8,099 nt of DNA from an uncultured Gloeocapsa sp. GTDB taxonomy: Bacteria; Cyanobacteriota; Cyanobacteriia; Cyanobacteriales; Gloeocapsaceae. The notes under the pieces were generated by a model that saw nothing but the letters and a program-made list of their open reading frames with translations, was not told the DNA's origin and did no database searches. Shown here piece after piece: positions 1-6,925 of the stretch. Both the position numbers and the translations under genes were made by a program. The stretch spans positions 1 to 8,099 of the forward strand of contig CALGKL010000127.1 of the NCBI GenBank assembly GCA_937930495.1. The letters are read 5' to 3'. Positions within the stretch are counted from its first letter, which is position 1; each line of letters starts with the position of its first letter.

Positions 1-578
1 CAGGAAAACAAATCCTCACAGCAGAGAAAATCTTTATCTGTAGCGGGAGTGACTTTGAAACTCTCTATCGGGATATTCATCAACAATCGGGAATGACCAA
101 AGTCAAACTACAAATGATGCGTACTCCTCCCCAAGGATGGAGACTAGGTCCCTCACTATGTGGGGGTTTAACCCTAACTCATTATAGTTCTTTTGCTCAT
201 TGTCCCTCCCTCGAGAAACTAAAAAGCAGAATAGCCACGCAAACACCCCATTTTTGTCAATGGCACATTCACGTGATGATGTCTCAAAATGGTTTAGGAG
301 AGTTAATCATCGGTGACTCTCACGAGTATGGTACGACTCTAGATCCTTTTGACAAAGATTTTATTAACCAATATATCCTAGACTATCTCCAAAGCTTCGC
401 TAAAGTTCCCCATCTTCACATAGCCGAAACTTGGCACGGTATTTACGCCAAATTACCTGGAAAAACCGAATTTATCGCCCATCCCGAAGCAGGAGTAACT
501 ATCGTTAATGCACTCAGTGGCGCCGGAATGACTCTTTCTTTTGGTTTAGCTATGGAAAATCTCTCCAATTATGTTTAG
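1..578 (+). CDS. FAD-dependent oxidoreductase, TIGR03364/PbfD-like, C-terminal part (5' end outside window)
   Basis: The reading frame is open from base 3 to the TAG at 576-578, so the ATG at 93 is an internal methionine and the start lies upstream of the window. The 191 visible residues are roughly the C-terminal half of a family usually about 370-390 residues long. Visible features are a strand ending in ICSGSDF (residues 12-18), KLQMMR (about 34-39), SQNGLGELIIGDSHEYG (94-110) and a closing SGAGMTLSFGLA (172-183), which resembles the second FAD-contacting segment of DAO-fold amine oxidases. From memory these match the TIGR03364 clade, proposed to oxidise aminophosphonates; a member called PbfD is reported to act on N-methylated 2-aminoethylphosphonate. 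The N-terminal GxGxxG FAD site is not visible. The 8-bp overlap with a PhnZ-like gene supports a phosphonate role. The exact substrate is inference. A generic glycine/sarcosine oxidase-like function is the main alternative. Confidence 0.85.
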   Translation, partial: GKQILTAEKIFICSGSDFETLYRDIHQQSGMTKVKLQMMRTPPQGWRLGPSLCGGLTLTHYSSFAHCPSLEKLKSRIATQTPHFCQWHIHVMMSQNGLGELIIGDSHEYGTTLDPFDKDFINQYILDYLQSFAKVPHLHIAETWHGIYAKLPGKTEFIAHPEAGVTIVNALSGAGMTLSFGLAMENLSNYV

Positions 579-1077
579 AGAAATCAGTAATATTTTACTA
601 ACCCGTGGACAACAACAATACGATGGCGAAGCTGTCTCTCAACTAGAACACGCTTTGCAGTGTGCCTATTTAGCCGAGCAAGCAGAAAGTAGCCCTAGTT
701 TGATCGCTTCTTGTCTCTTTCATGATTTAGGACATTTAATCCCTGGGGTAAAACCTCATGAAGAAAATGCCTTATCTCTCTTAAGTGCTATCTTTAAACC
801 AGAAGTGACCGAACCGATTAGACTTCACGTAGAGGCTAAACGCTATCTCTGCAGCGTTGATCCTCAATATTACTCGACTCTGTCCTTAGCCTCTCAACGC
901 AGTTTAACGAGACAAGGAGGTAAATTTTCCCCAAGAGAATCAGCGCAGTTTCTCACCCAACCCCACGCAACCGCAGCTATTCAACTCCGACGTTGGGATG
1001 AACAAGCTAAAGTTCCCGGATTGGTAACTCCGGATTTAAAACATTTTATGAGTTTAATTCAAGTCTTATGCAATTAA
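571..1077 (+). CDS. PhnZ-like HD-domain diiron oxygenase (organophosphonate C-P cleavage)
   Basis: This 168-residue HD-superfamily protein is probably cytoplasmic; no signal peptide or membrane segment is seen. The metal-site pattern is complete: H27, H51-D52 (in HDLGH), H63, H86 and D143. Spacing follows PhnZ (as I recall, H34, H58, D59, H80, H104, D161). Y17 and E20 match the induced-fit pair Y24/E27, and H55, K90 and R140 match phosphonate-contacting H62, K108 and R158. PhnZ uses a mixed-valent Fe(II)/Fe(III) site and O2 to cleave alpha-hydroxyphosphonates, for example 1-hydroxy-2-aminoethylphosphonate to glycine and phosphate. This signature points to an oxygenase rather than an HD phosphohydrolase. 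The protein is about 20 residues shorter than PhnZ, with roughly 10 missing between H55 and H63. ATG 571 overlaps the upstream gene by 8 bp with no clear Shine-Dalgarno, suggesting translational coupling. The usual partner dioxygenase PhnY is not in the window, so the substrate is open. Confidence 0.85.
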   Translation: MFREISNILLTRGQQQYDGEAVSQLEHALQCAYLAEQAESSPSLIASCLFHDLGHLIPGVKPHEENALSLLSAIFKPEVTEPIRLHVEAKRYLCSVDPQYYSTLSLASQRSLTRQGGKFSPRESAQFLTQPHATAAIQLRRWDEQAKVPGLVTPDLKHFMSLIQVLCN

Positions 1078-2879
1078 TCGAAGTCCCAGAATCAGAACTA
1101 TTTTTTATTCGTTCGATCGAATTTCGCGAAGAAACCATTTACTTTATCGTCATCGATCGCTTCGCTGACGGTGATCCGAACAACGATGAAGGACCAAATC
1201 CCGCCTTATACGATCCTACCCGTCAACATTGGGGTAAGTATTGGGGAGGTGATTTACAAGGGGTTATCGATAAACTTGACTATCTGCAAGGGTTGGGTGT
1301 AACCGCCATTTGGCTATCTCCGCTGTTTGAACAAGTAGAAGATATGGAACAAAGTGCCGCGATGCACGGTTATTGGACGAAAGATTTTAAACGTATTAAT
1401 CGCCGTTTTATCGCTAAGGGTGAAGCTAATTCTCTCAATGAAGAGACGGTCTTTGATACCCTGATCGCTGCTCTGAAAAAACGGGGGATGAAATTAATCC
1501 TAGATATAGTCTGCAATCATAGTAGTCCTGATATTAACGGCCAAAAGGGTAAACTCTACGATGATGGAGTGCTTATCGCTGATTTTTATAATGATACTCG
1601 TAATTGGTACTATCACAATCCGGCTATTACAGATTGGAACGATGAATATCAATTGTTGTACTATGAGATGATGGGTTTAGCTACCTTTAACGAAAAGAAC
1701 TGCGAATATCGGCAATATATCAAAGAAGCGATTAAGCAATGGTTAGATAAGGGTGTGGATGCTTTGAGAATAGATACGGTTAAACATATGCCAGTCTGGT
1801 TTTGGCAAGAGTTTCTCACCGATCTCAAAACCCATAAACCGGAGTTATTCTCCTTTGGGGAATGGGGTTTTAGTAATCCTCATGATGGTAAATCCCCTAA
1901 ATTCGCCAATGATACCGGGATGGCGATCGTTGATTTTGGCTTGTGTAGCGCTATCCGAGAGGCGATCGCCTTGAATCAACCAGGGGGTTTTTACCGCGTT
2001 CAAGCTATCTTTGATTGTGACCATTACTATAATAGTGCTACAGAATTAGTGACCTTTGTGGATAACCACGATATGCCTCGCTTTTTGAGCCTTAACGGTA
2101 ATTGGGATAAACTAGAGTTAGCCATCGTCCTGATTATGACTAGTCGCGGGATTCCCTGTATTTACTACGGTACAGAACAATATCTCCATAACGATACCAA
2201 CGGTGGCAATGACCCCTATAATCGTCCCATGATGGAATACTGGGACACCAATACCGATTTGTATCAAATGGTGGGGAAACTCTCCCAATTGCGCCAAAAT
2301 AACTCTGCAGTCTCCAGAGGAAGTCATCAACCCAAATACGTCAGCGAGAATATTTACGCTTATCTGCGTCGTTATCGTGAGAATCGTTGTTTAGTGGTCA
2401 TGAATAAGGGTTACGCCACCACCATTAACCTTGAAAATCCCGAGTTACCAGACGGTAACTATACCTGTTTAATCACCGGTAGAACTTTTACTGTGCAAAA
2501 TAATTATTTAGGCGGTTTATATCTAGGGGAAAACGAATGTCTCGTACTCAGTTGTACAGGTAAACCCCTAGAAGGGAAAATGCTCGTTAGAGCACAATTA
2601 AACGGTGTTCAAACCAAACCAGGAGAAACAATAGTCGTCACAGGAGATTGTCCCGAATTAGGTAATTGGGATATTGATAAAGCCTATGGACTAGAATACA
2701 TCAATCAAAATACTTGGTTTGGAGAAATACCCTTTAATGAAAGCGCCGGAAAGGCGATCGCCTACAAATACGCTGTAATTAGTCCTTGGGCTGAGCCTCG
2801 ACGAGAAAACATCCAGAGTCGTCGTTGGATTTTAGCCCATCAAGGCGTAGTCAAATGGCGCGATCGCTATCAATATTAA
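1068..2879 (+). CDS. GH13 alpha-amylase/CGTase-like enzyme with C-terminal CBM20
   Basis: This 603-residue alpha-glucan-active enzyme has a (beta/alpha)8 GH13 domain at about 22-420, a beta-sandwich domain C at about 420-500 and a CBM20 starch-binding domain at about 503-603 (GNWD near 532-535, W574). The catalytic set is intact: region I DIVCNH (146-151), nucleophile D236 in LRID, acid/base E265 in FGEW, and H334-D335 in DNHD. Overall the sequence most resembles bacterial cyclodextrin glucanotransferases (HGYWTKDF, VKHMP, YYGTEQY). However, the CGTase domain D (IPT/TIG) is absent, region V reads LATFN (204-208), and the CGTase aromatic positions 195 and 259 align to M202 and G267. Hydrolase or 4-alpha-glucanotransferase activity is therefore likelier than cyclisation. 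No signal peptide is seen, so it should act in the cytoplasm, presumably on glycogen or malto-oligosaccharides. ATG 1068 overlaps the HD gene by 10 bp and is the only credible start; the next in-frame ATG lies about 90 codons in, after conserved GH13 sequence. Confidence 0.9.
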   Translation: MQLIEVPESELFFIRSIEFREETIYFIVIDRFADGDPNNDEGPNPALYDPTRQHWGKYWGGDLQGVIDKLDYLQGLGVTAIWLSPLFEQVEDMEQSAAMHGYWTKDFKRINRRFIAKGEANSLNEETVFDTLIAALKKRGMKLILDIVCNHSSPDINGQKGKLYDDGVLIADFYNDTRNWYYHNPAITDWNDEYQLLYYEMMGLATFNEKNCEYRQYIKEAIKQWLDKGVDALRIDTVKHMPVWFWQEFLTDLKTHKPELFSFGEWGFSNPHDGKSPKFANDTGMAIVDFGLCSAIREAIALNQPGGFYRVQAIFDCDHYYNSATELVTFVDNHDMPRFLSLNGNWDKLELAIVLIMTSRGIPCIYYGTEQYLHNDTNGGNDPYNRPMMEYWDTNTDLYQMVGKLSQLRQNNSAVSRGSHQPKYVSENIYAYLRRYRENRCLVVMNKGYATTINLENPELPDGNYTCLITGRTFTVQNNYLGGLYLGENECLVLSCTGKPLEGKMLVRAQLNGVQTKPGETIVVTGDCPELGNWDIDKAYGLEYINQNTWFGEIPFNESAGKAIAYKYAVISPWAEPRRENIQSRRWILAHQGVVKWRDRYQY

Positions 2880-2895
2880 AGGGTTTGATTTTTAT

Positions 2896-2934
2896 TTTTA
2901 GGCGCCTAATCTAGGCTGATTTGAGGGCCTAAAA
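2896..2934. repeat. Nested inverted repeats at the convergent gene junction
   Basis: Four alternating units, TAGGC (2899-2903), GCCTA (2904-2908), TAGGC (2912-2916) and GCCTA (2927-2931), allow several exclusive foldings. One is an outer 8-bp stem TTTTAGGC/GCCTAAAA (2896-2903 with 2927-2934) enclosing an inner 5-bp hairpin with loop ATC. Another is the 12-bp perfect palindrome 2898-2909. The structure sits between the amylase stop (2877-2879) and the thrC end, and the thrC stop codon (2929-2931) lies inside it. A role as a bidirectional transcription end is reasonable by position. However, the T-rich stretch lies before the stem on the plus strand and no U-tract follows the stem on either strand, so it is not a canonical intrinsic terminator. 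Confidence 0.45.
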
Positions 2935-4020
2935 TCCCACCAAATCAGCTACTACCTCTAAATTAGGAGCTATACCAGCTTTAACGCTGTTATCACTATA
3001 TTTAATCGCCGCGTCGGGGTCTTTTAACCCGTTTCCTGTAAGTACACATACTACGGTACTACCAGAGGGAACCTGATCTCGACATTTTAGCAATCCAGCG
3101 ACGGAAGCTGCGCTCGCGGGTTCACAGAAAATACCCTCTCTACTGGCTAATAATTGATAAGCTTCCAGAATTTCGGCGTCTGTTACGGCGTTAAATTCTC
3201 CCTGACTAGATTCTTGGGTGGCGATCGCCTTATCCCAATTAGCGGGGTTACCGATGCGTATAGCCGTGGCGACGGTATTAGGGGAGGAGATGGGGTGACC
3301 GGCAATTAAAGGAGCCGAGCCTGCGGCTTGAAAGCCCATCATTTTCGGTAATTTCTGACATTTCCCCACTTGATGATATTGACAGAAACCCATCCAATAG
3401 GCGCTTATATTTCCCGCATTACCTACCGGGACACAGAGCCAATCGGGGGCGTCTCCTAGGATATCGACCACCTCAAAAGCTGCTGTTTTTTGTCCTTCGA
3501 GACGATAGGGGTTCAGAGAATTAACCAAAGTAATGGGATAATTCTCAGCTAGTTGTTTAACCACGGTCAAAGCTTCGTCAAAATTACCGTCAATAGCGAT
3601 TACTTCTGCTCCATAGAGTAAAGCTTGGGCTAATTTTCCCAAGGCTACGTAACCATCGGGGATAATCACCAGAGCGCGCATTCCACAACGACGAGCGTAG
3701 GCTGCGGCAGCAGCCGATGTATTACCTGTACTAGCACAGATTACAGCTTGGGCTCCCGCCTCTTTGGCTTTAGATATTGCCATGGTCATCCCCCTGTCTT
3801 TAAATGAGCCTGTGGGATTGAGACCATCGTATTTGACGTATACCTGGACTTGGCGACCGATTTGGGCGGCGATTTGAGGTACTGGGATCAGGGGGGTATT
3901 CCCTTCTAAAAGGGTTACCACAGGTGTGGTTTCATTGACAGGGAGATAGGGACGATAGGCTTCGATGATACCTGACCAGCCCTTGGTTAGAGAGGTTGGG
4001 TTATTAGCTAGCTTGACCAC
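2929..4020 (-). CDS. thrC: Threonine synthase (PLP-dependent)
   Basis: This enzyme converts O-phospho-L-homoserine to L-threonine and phosphate, the last step of threonine biosynthesis, in the cytoplasm. The 363-residue protein has the fold-type II PLP layout: EGNTPL (39-44), the Schiff-base lysine K74 in [11 protein letters not shown], the substrate loop STGNTS (97-102), the cofactor-phosphate loop VGNAGN (199-204) and a C-terminal LTGNGLKD (327-334). Length and the [10 protein letters not shown] start match short cyanobacterial ThrC, without the N-terminal SAM-binding extension of plant enzymes. The start is GTG (4018-4020): an in-frame TAG lies three codons upstream and no earlier start fits. 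No Shine-Dalgarno is evident. It lies 27 bp downstream of crhR on the same strand, so read-through from the rimO-crhR transcript is likely. The stop codon is embedded in the convergent inverted repeats. A related PLP enzyme such as threonine dehydratase is unlikely given these motifs. Confidence 0.96.
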   Translation of the reverse strand: MVKLANNPTSLTKGWSGIIEAYRPYLPVNETTPVVTLLEGNTPLIPVPQIAAQIGRQVQVYVKYDGLNPTGSFKDRGMTMAISKAKEAGAQAVICASTGNTSAAAAAYARRCGMRALVIIPDGYVALGKLAQALLYGAEVIAIDGNFDEALTVVKQLAENYPITLVNSLNPYRLEGQKTAAFEVVDILGDAPDWLCVPVGNAGNISAYWMGFCQYHQVGKCQKLPKMMGFQAAGSAPLIAGHPISSPNTVATAIRIGNPANWDKAIATQESSQGEFNAVTDAEILEAYQLLASREGIFCEPASAASVAGLLKCRDQVPSGSTVVCVLTGNGLKDPDAAIKYSDNSVKAGIAPNLEVVADLVGF

Positions 4021-4047
4021 TTGTAACTATTGACTTGATGATGATAA

Positions 4048-5454
4048 TTAACGAGATTGATTAGATGCGGGGGTTTTTTTGAAAACGCGTCCGTTGGGTT
4101 TTGCTTTGATAATTGGTTTAGAAATCCCTGTTTCTGGTACTTCCCAATCTGTTTTTAGCCAACTAGGACAGTTTTGGTCGTAAATCATTTGTAAGGCGGC
4201 CGCAGCGATCGCTTGGGGATCGTATTCACTACTTAACTCGTTGACGATGGATAGGAATGATGCCATTCTTTCTCCTGCTAGTGCTTCTTTGATTTGTTCT
4301 TGAAGTTTGGATATACGACGAGCTTCTACTTGAGCGCGGGTAGGTATCTCACTGATGGTGATTGTTTGTCTGATGCGGCGTTCGATTTGACGCAGTAAAC
4401 GGCGATCTATTGGTTGTACCAGGGATATAGCTTTACCTGATTTTCCCGCACGACCGGTCCGACCGATTCTGTGGATGTAGGTCTCTGTGTTATCTGGTAA
4501 GTCGTAGTTAAAGACGTGGCTGAGGTTTTCTACGTCCAACCCCCTAGCTGCGATATCTGTGGCTACTACTAGACGGATGCTCCCCTCACGAAAACGCTGT
4601 ACTAATCTTTCTCGCTGTACTTGGGATAGGTTACCATGGTATTCGTAAATACTATGTCCGTTTTCTTGCAGTTTTTGACAGAGTTCTGTTGCGGTTTTTT
4701 TGGTCCGCACGAAGATAATCGCTGCTTCTGGTTCTTCTAGTTCTAGAATTGGTTGCAGTACCTGGATTTTTGACCAGCTACGGGGAATCAGATATACTTG
4801 CTGCTCAATCTTGGTTGGGGCCGCTTTAGGTTGTGATACTTTGACGGTAATGGGATCTTGCAGGAAGTTTTGAATTAATTCTTTGATTGCCGGTGGCATG
4901 GTCGCTGAGAAACAAGCTGTACTACGCCCCGGAGGAGCTTGTTGAAGGATTTTTTTGACATCGTCGATGAAGCCCATACTGAGCATTTCATCTGCTTCGT
5001 CTAGGACTACCCATTTTAATTCCGACAGGTCTAGTTTTTTCCGTTCTAACAGGTCAATAATTCTCCCCGGTGTGCCTACGACGACTTGTATTCCTCTTTC
5101 GAGACTACGAATTTGTCTTTCTAGGGATTGTCCACCGCATACTGTCAAAACTTTGAGTTTTCTTTGAATTTTGAAGTCTTCGATCGCCTGGGCTACCTGT
5201 TGAGCTAGTTCACGGGTCGGCGCTAAAATCAGTGCTTGTACTGCTGGATTATCTGCGGATATTTGCTCTAATATAGGTAGAGAATAGGCTGCGGTTTTTC
5301 CTGTTCCTGTTTGGGATTGACCGACTACGTCTCTTCCCTTTAATAGTTCGGGTATGGCTTGGATTTGGATTTCAGTTGGTTCAGTAAAGCCTAATTCTTC
5401 TAGATGTTGTACGCGTTCGTCTGATAATCCTAAATTTTTGAAGGAAATGGTCAT
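4048..5454 (-). CDS. crhR: DEAD-box ATP-dependent RNA helicase, CrhR type
   Basis: This 468-residue RNA helicase has every DEAD-box motif: Q motif (F5, Q30), motif I SQTGTGKT (47-54), PTRELA (79-84), TPGR (128-131), DEAD (152-155), SAT (183-185), IIFVRT (246-251), ATDIAARGLD (298-307) and HRIGRTGR (328-335). The region from about 365 to 440, including GERMASFL and AAAALQMIYDQ, is the C-terminal extension characteristic of cyanobacterial CrhR. In Synechocystis, CrhR unwinds and anneals RNA and is induced by cold and by reducing redox conditions. The C-terminal tail after residue 440 is short and basic and lacks the glycine-rich stretch I recall in the Synechocystis protein. The gene follows rimO with 81 bp between, the arrangement known as the rimO-crhR operon, and thrC follows 27 bp downstream. 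ATG 5452-5454 fits the usual N terminus directly before the Q motif; no Shine-Dalgarno is visible. Confidence 0.95.
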   Translation of the reverse strand: MTISFKNLGLSDERVQHLEELGFTEPTEIQIQAIPELLKGRDVVGQSQTGTGKTAAYSLPILEQISADNPAVQALILAPTRELAQQVAQAIEDFKIQRKLKVLTVCGGQSLERQIRSLERGIQVVVGTPGRIIDLLERKKLDLSELKWVVLDEADEMLSMGFIDDVKKILQQAPPGRSTACFSATMPPAIKELIQNFLQDPITVKVSQPKAAPTKIEQQVYLIPRSWSKIQVLQPILELEEPEAAIIFVRTKKTATELCQKLQENGHSIYEYHGNLSQVQRERLVQRFREGSIRLVVATDIAARGLDVENLSHVFNYDLPDNTETYIHRIGRTGRAGKSGKAISLVQPIDRRLLRQIERRIRQTITISEIPTRAQVEARRISKLQEQIKEALAGERMASFLSIVNELSSEYDPQAIAAAALQMIYDQNCPSWLKTDWEVPETGISKPIIKAKPNGRVFKKTPASNQSR

Positions 5455-5535
5455 ATAGTTTTAATTGATTTTGAGTTGACTACAGTGCTAAAGCTTGTTG
5501 GCTTTTTCTAGTTTTTTCTACTTAATGTAGATTGG
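5455..5535 (-). promoter_or_regulatory. rimO-crhR intergenic leader, candidate RNA-processing region
   Basis: These 81 bp separate the rimO stop from the crhR start. In the sense direction the stretch is A-rich, with two A-runs (5511-5517 and 5502-5506). A small CTAC/GTAG hairpin (5518-5521 with 5527-5530) lies just after rimO, and a weak AAAGC/GCTTT hairpin (5490-5494 with 5501-5505) lies further on. Neither is followed by a U-tract in the sense direction, so a terminator here is unlikely. In Synechocystis the rimO-crhR message is reported to be cut in its intergenic region in a CrhR-dependent way. A-rich single-stranded RNA between short hairpins would suit an RNase E site. No convincing separate crhR promoter was seen. 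The site itself is inference. Confidence 0.35.
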
Positions 5536-6855
5536 TTAATTTTCTACAACCTCTCCATAGAGGTCATAGATATCAGCTCCGGTGATAGTCACTGGTACTA
5601 TACTGCCGAGTGATGCTTGACCTTGAACATAAACTAGCCCGTCTACTTCGGGAGCAAACCTGCTTGAGCGTCCTATCAACTCTCCCGTAGATGGGTTTTC
5701 TTGTTCAATTAGAACCTCAACCGTTTGACCAACACAGGCTTGATTTTTCTTCGCGGCGATCGGTTGTTGTCTTGCCATTAATTTATTGTGGCGCAACTCT
5801 TTGATTGCTTCTGGTACTTGGTTAGGAAGATGATAAGAGGGGGTTTCTGGTTCTGGTGAGAACTTAAAAACTCCGACATGATCAAACTGATGAGTTTCTA
5901 CAAACTTTTCCAAATGCTCGAAGTGGGTTTCTTCTTCTCCTGGAAATCCTACAATGAACGTTGTTCTTAATATAGCATCAGGCAGAGCATTTTTGAGCTT
6001 TTCTATTATTCTATCATTAACTTGCCCTTGCCAGGGTCGATTCATTTTTTTGAGAATCTCCGGGTGGGAATGTTGCAGGGGTAAATCTAGATAGGGTATG
6101 ACGTTTGGGGTTTCTTGAATTGCCTGAATTACCTTATCTGTCAATCCTGTGGGATAGGCGTAGTGGATCCTAATCCAGGGTACATCTACTTTACCCAATT
6201 CTCTGAGTAATTCGGCTAGTTTTGGTTCTCCGTATAGGTCTAAACCATAGTTAGTGGTAATTTGAGAGATCAAGATTATCTCTTTTACCCCTTGGTCTGC
6301 TAGGATTTTCGCTTCTTTGACGATTGATTCGAGCGATCGCGATCGCTGTTTCCCGCGCAATTGGGGTATGATACAAAAGGAACAACCATAGTCACAGCCT
6401 TCGGCTACTCTGAGGTAGGCTACTGCTTCTGTGGTAGTCCGATAGCGAGGTAAACTTTCATCAGCTATATATACTGGTTGCTCAGATACTGCTTGGACTC
6501 TTTCTCCTTTTTCTACCGCTTCGATAACTTCAACAATTTTCTGATAATCCCCTGTCCCCACGATCGCTCTTGCTTCTGGCAATTCTTCTAGTAGTTGAGA
6601 CTGGAAATGTTGAGCCATGCAACCTGCTATGATAATTTTCTTATCCGCTTCTGCGAGTTCTACCAGAGTCCTTACTGATTCTGTTCTAGCTGCTTCGATA
6701 AAGCTACAGGTATTGACGATGACATAATCGGCTATTTCTTCATTTGCATCTACTCGATAGCCCGCTTGGATCAGCAAGCCCAACATATGTTCTGAATCTA
6801 TGCGATTTTTTTCACAGCCTAAGTGAGAGATAGCGACAATTGGCTTTTTGCCCAT
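5536..6855 (-). CDS. rimO: Ribosomal protein S12 methylthiotransferase RimO
   Basis: This radical-SAM enzyme adds a methylthio group to the conserved aspartate of ribosomal protein S12. The 439-residue length is normal. The N-terminal UPF0004 domain supplies the three cysteines of the auxiliary [4Fe-4S] cluster (C14, C50, C79). The radical-SAM cluster motif CxxxCxxC is C154, C158, C161 in [13 protein letters not shown], followed by [11 protein letters not shown]-terminal TRAM domain covers about 370-436 ([24 protein letters not shown]). [10 protein letters not shown] and [16 protein letters not shown] favour RimO over MiaB. The usual QDTT segment reads SQITTNYG (197-204), which I believe is common in cyanobacterial RimO. 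ATG 6853-6855 begins the expected [13 protein letters not shown]; an in-frame TAA lies four codons upstream. It heads the rimO-crhR unit, with a candidate promoter upstream. All catalytic cysteines are present. Confidence 0.96.
   Translation of the reverse strand: MGKKPIVAISHLGCEKNRIDSEHMLGLLIQAGYRVDANEEIADYVIVNTCSFIEAARTESVRTLVELAEADKKIIIAGCMAQHFQSQLLEELPEARAIVGTGDYQKIVEVIEAVEKGERVQAVSEQPVYIADESLPRYRTTTEAVAYLRVAEGCDYGCSFCIIPQLRGKQRSRSLESIVKEAKILADQGVKEIILISQITTNYGLDLYGEPKLAELLRELGKVDVPWIRIHYAYPTGLTDKVIQAIQETPNVIPYLDLPLQHSHPEILKKMNRPWQGQVNDRIIEKLKNALPDAILRTTFIVGFPGEEETHFEHLEKFVETHQFDHVGVFKFSPEPETPSYHLPNQVPEAIKELRHNKLMARQQPIAAKKNQACVGQTVEVLIEQENPSTGELIGRSSRFAPEVDGLVYVQGQASLGSIVPVTITGADIYDLYGEVVEN
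6333..6346. repeat. Two overlapping HIP1 palindromes
   Basis: GCGATCGC at 6333-6340 is immediately repeated at 6339-6346, sharing two bases, inside rimO. In translation it encodes the RSRS run after the radical-SAM motif. Five further single copies lie at 1962-1969, 2754-2761, 2860-2867, 3221-3228 and 4205-4212, all inside genes on both arms. The abundance is a cyanobacterial genome signature rather than a locus-specific element. Confidence 0.9.
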
Positions 6856-6890
6856 GGGTAATGGTTACAGGTTTAACTCATACAATTTTA

Positions 6891-6919
6891 ATTATCTTTT
6901 AAAAATCTTAACATATTAA
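6891..6919 (-). promoter_or_regulatory. Candidate sigma-70-type promoter of the rimO-crhR operon
   Basis: Read on the minus strand, a TTAATA box (6914-6919, four of six matches to TTGACA) is followed after 17 nt by GATAAT (6891-6896, five of six matches to TATAAT). This would start transcription near 6884 and give a leader of about 30 nt before the rimO ATG. It lies in the 70-bp gap after the glycosyltransferase stop, which holds no clear terminator. The stretch is very AT-rich, so a chance match is quite possible. Confidence 0.35.
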
Positions 6920-6925
6920 TTGGAT

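Noticed and set aside
93..95. ATG as start of a 161-residue protein
   Set aside because: The frame is open upstream to base 3 and encodes conserved family sequence (ICSGSDF), so the gene begins before the window.
571..1077. Generic HD phosphohydrolase or c-di-GMP-type HD domain
   Set aside because: The six-ligand diiron pattern with the YxxE pair and the phosphonate-contact residues matches PhnZ more specifically, and no HD-GYP motif is present.
2118..2330. 70-codon minus-strand open frame
   Set aside because: It lies wholly inside the catalytic domain of the amylase gene, has no recognisable domain and no upstream signals; it is a shadow frame.
2872..2899. Terminator directly after the amylase stop (TTAAA/TTTGA stem before a T-rich run)
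   Set aside because: The possible stem is five AU or GU pairs with a GGG loop, too unstable to call despite the T-rich sequence after it.
4955..5167. 70-codon plus-strand open frame opposite crhR
   Set aside because: It is antisense to the DEAD motif region, serine/threonine-rich low-complexity in translation, and has no family resemblance.
5490..5517. Plus-strand intrinsic terminator (AAAGC/GCTTT stem followed by T-runs)
   Set aside because: No plus-strand gene ends here; both flanking genes run on the minus strand, and a 5-bp stem with one or two GC pairs is too weak.
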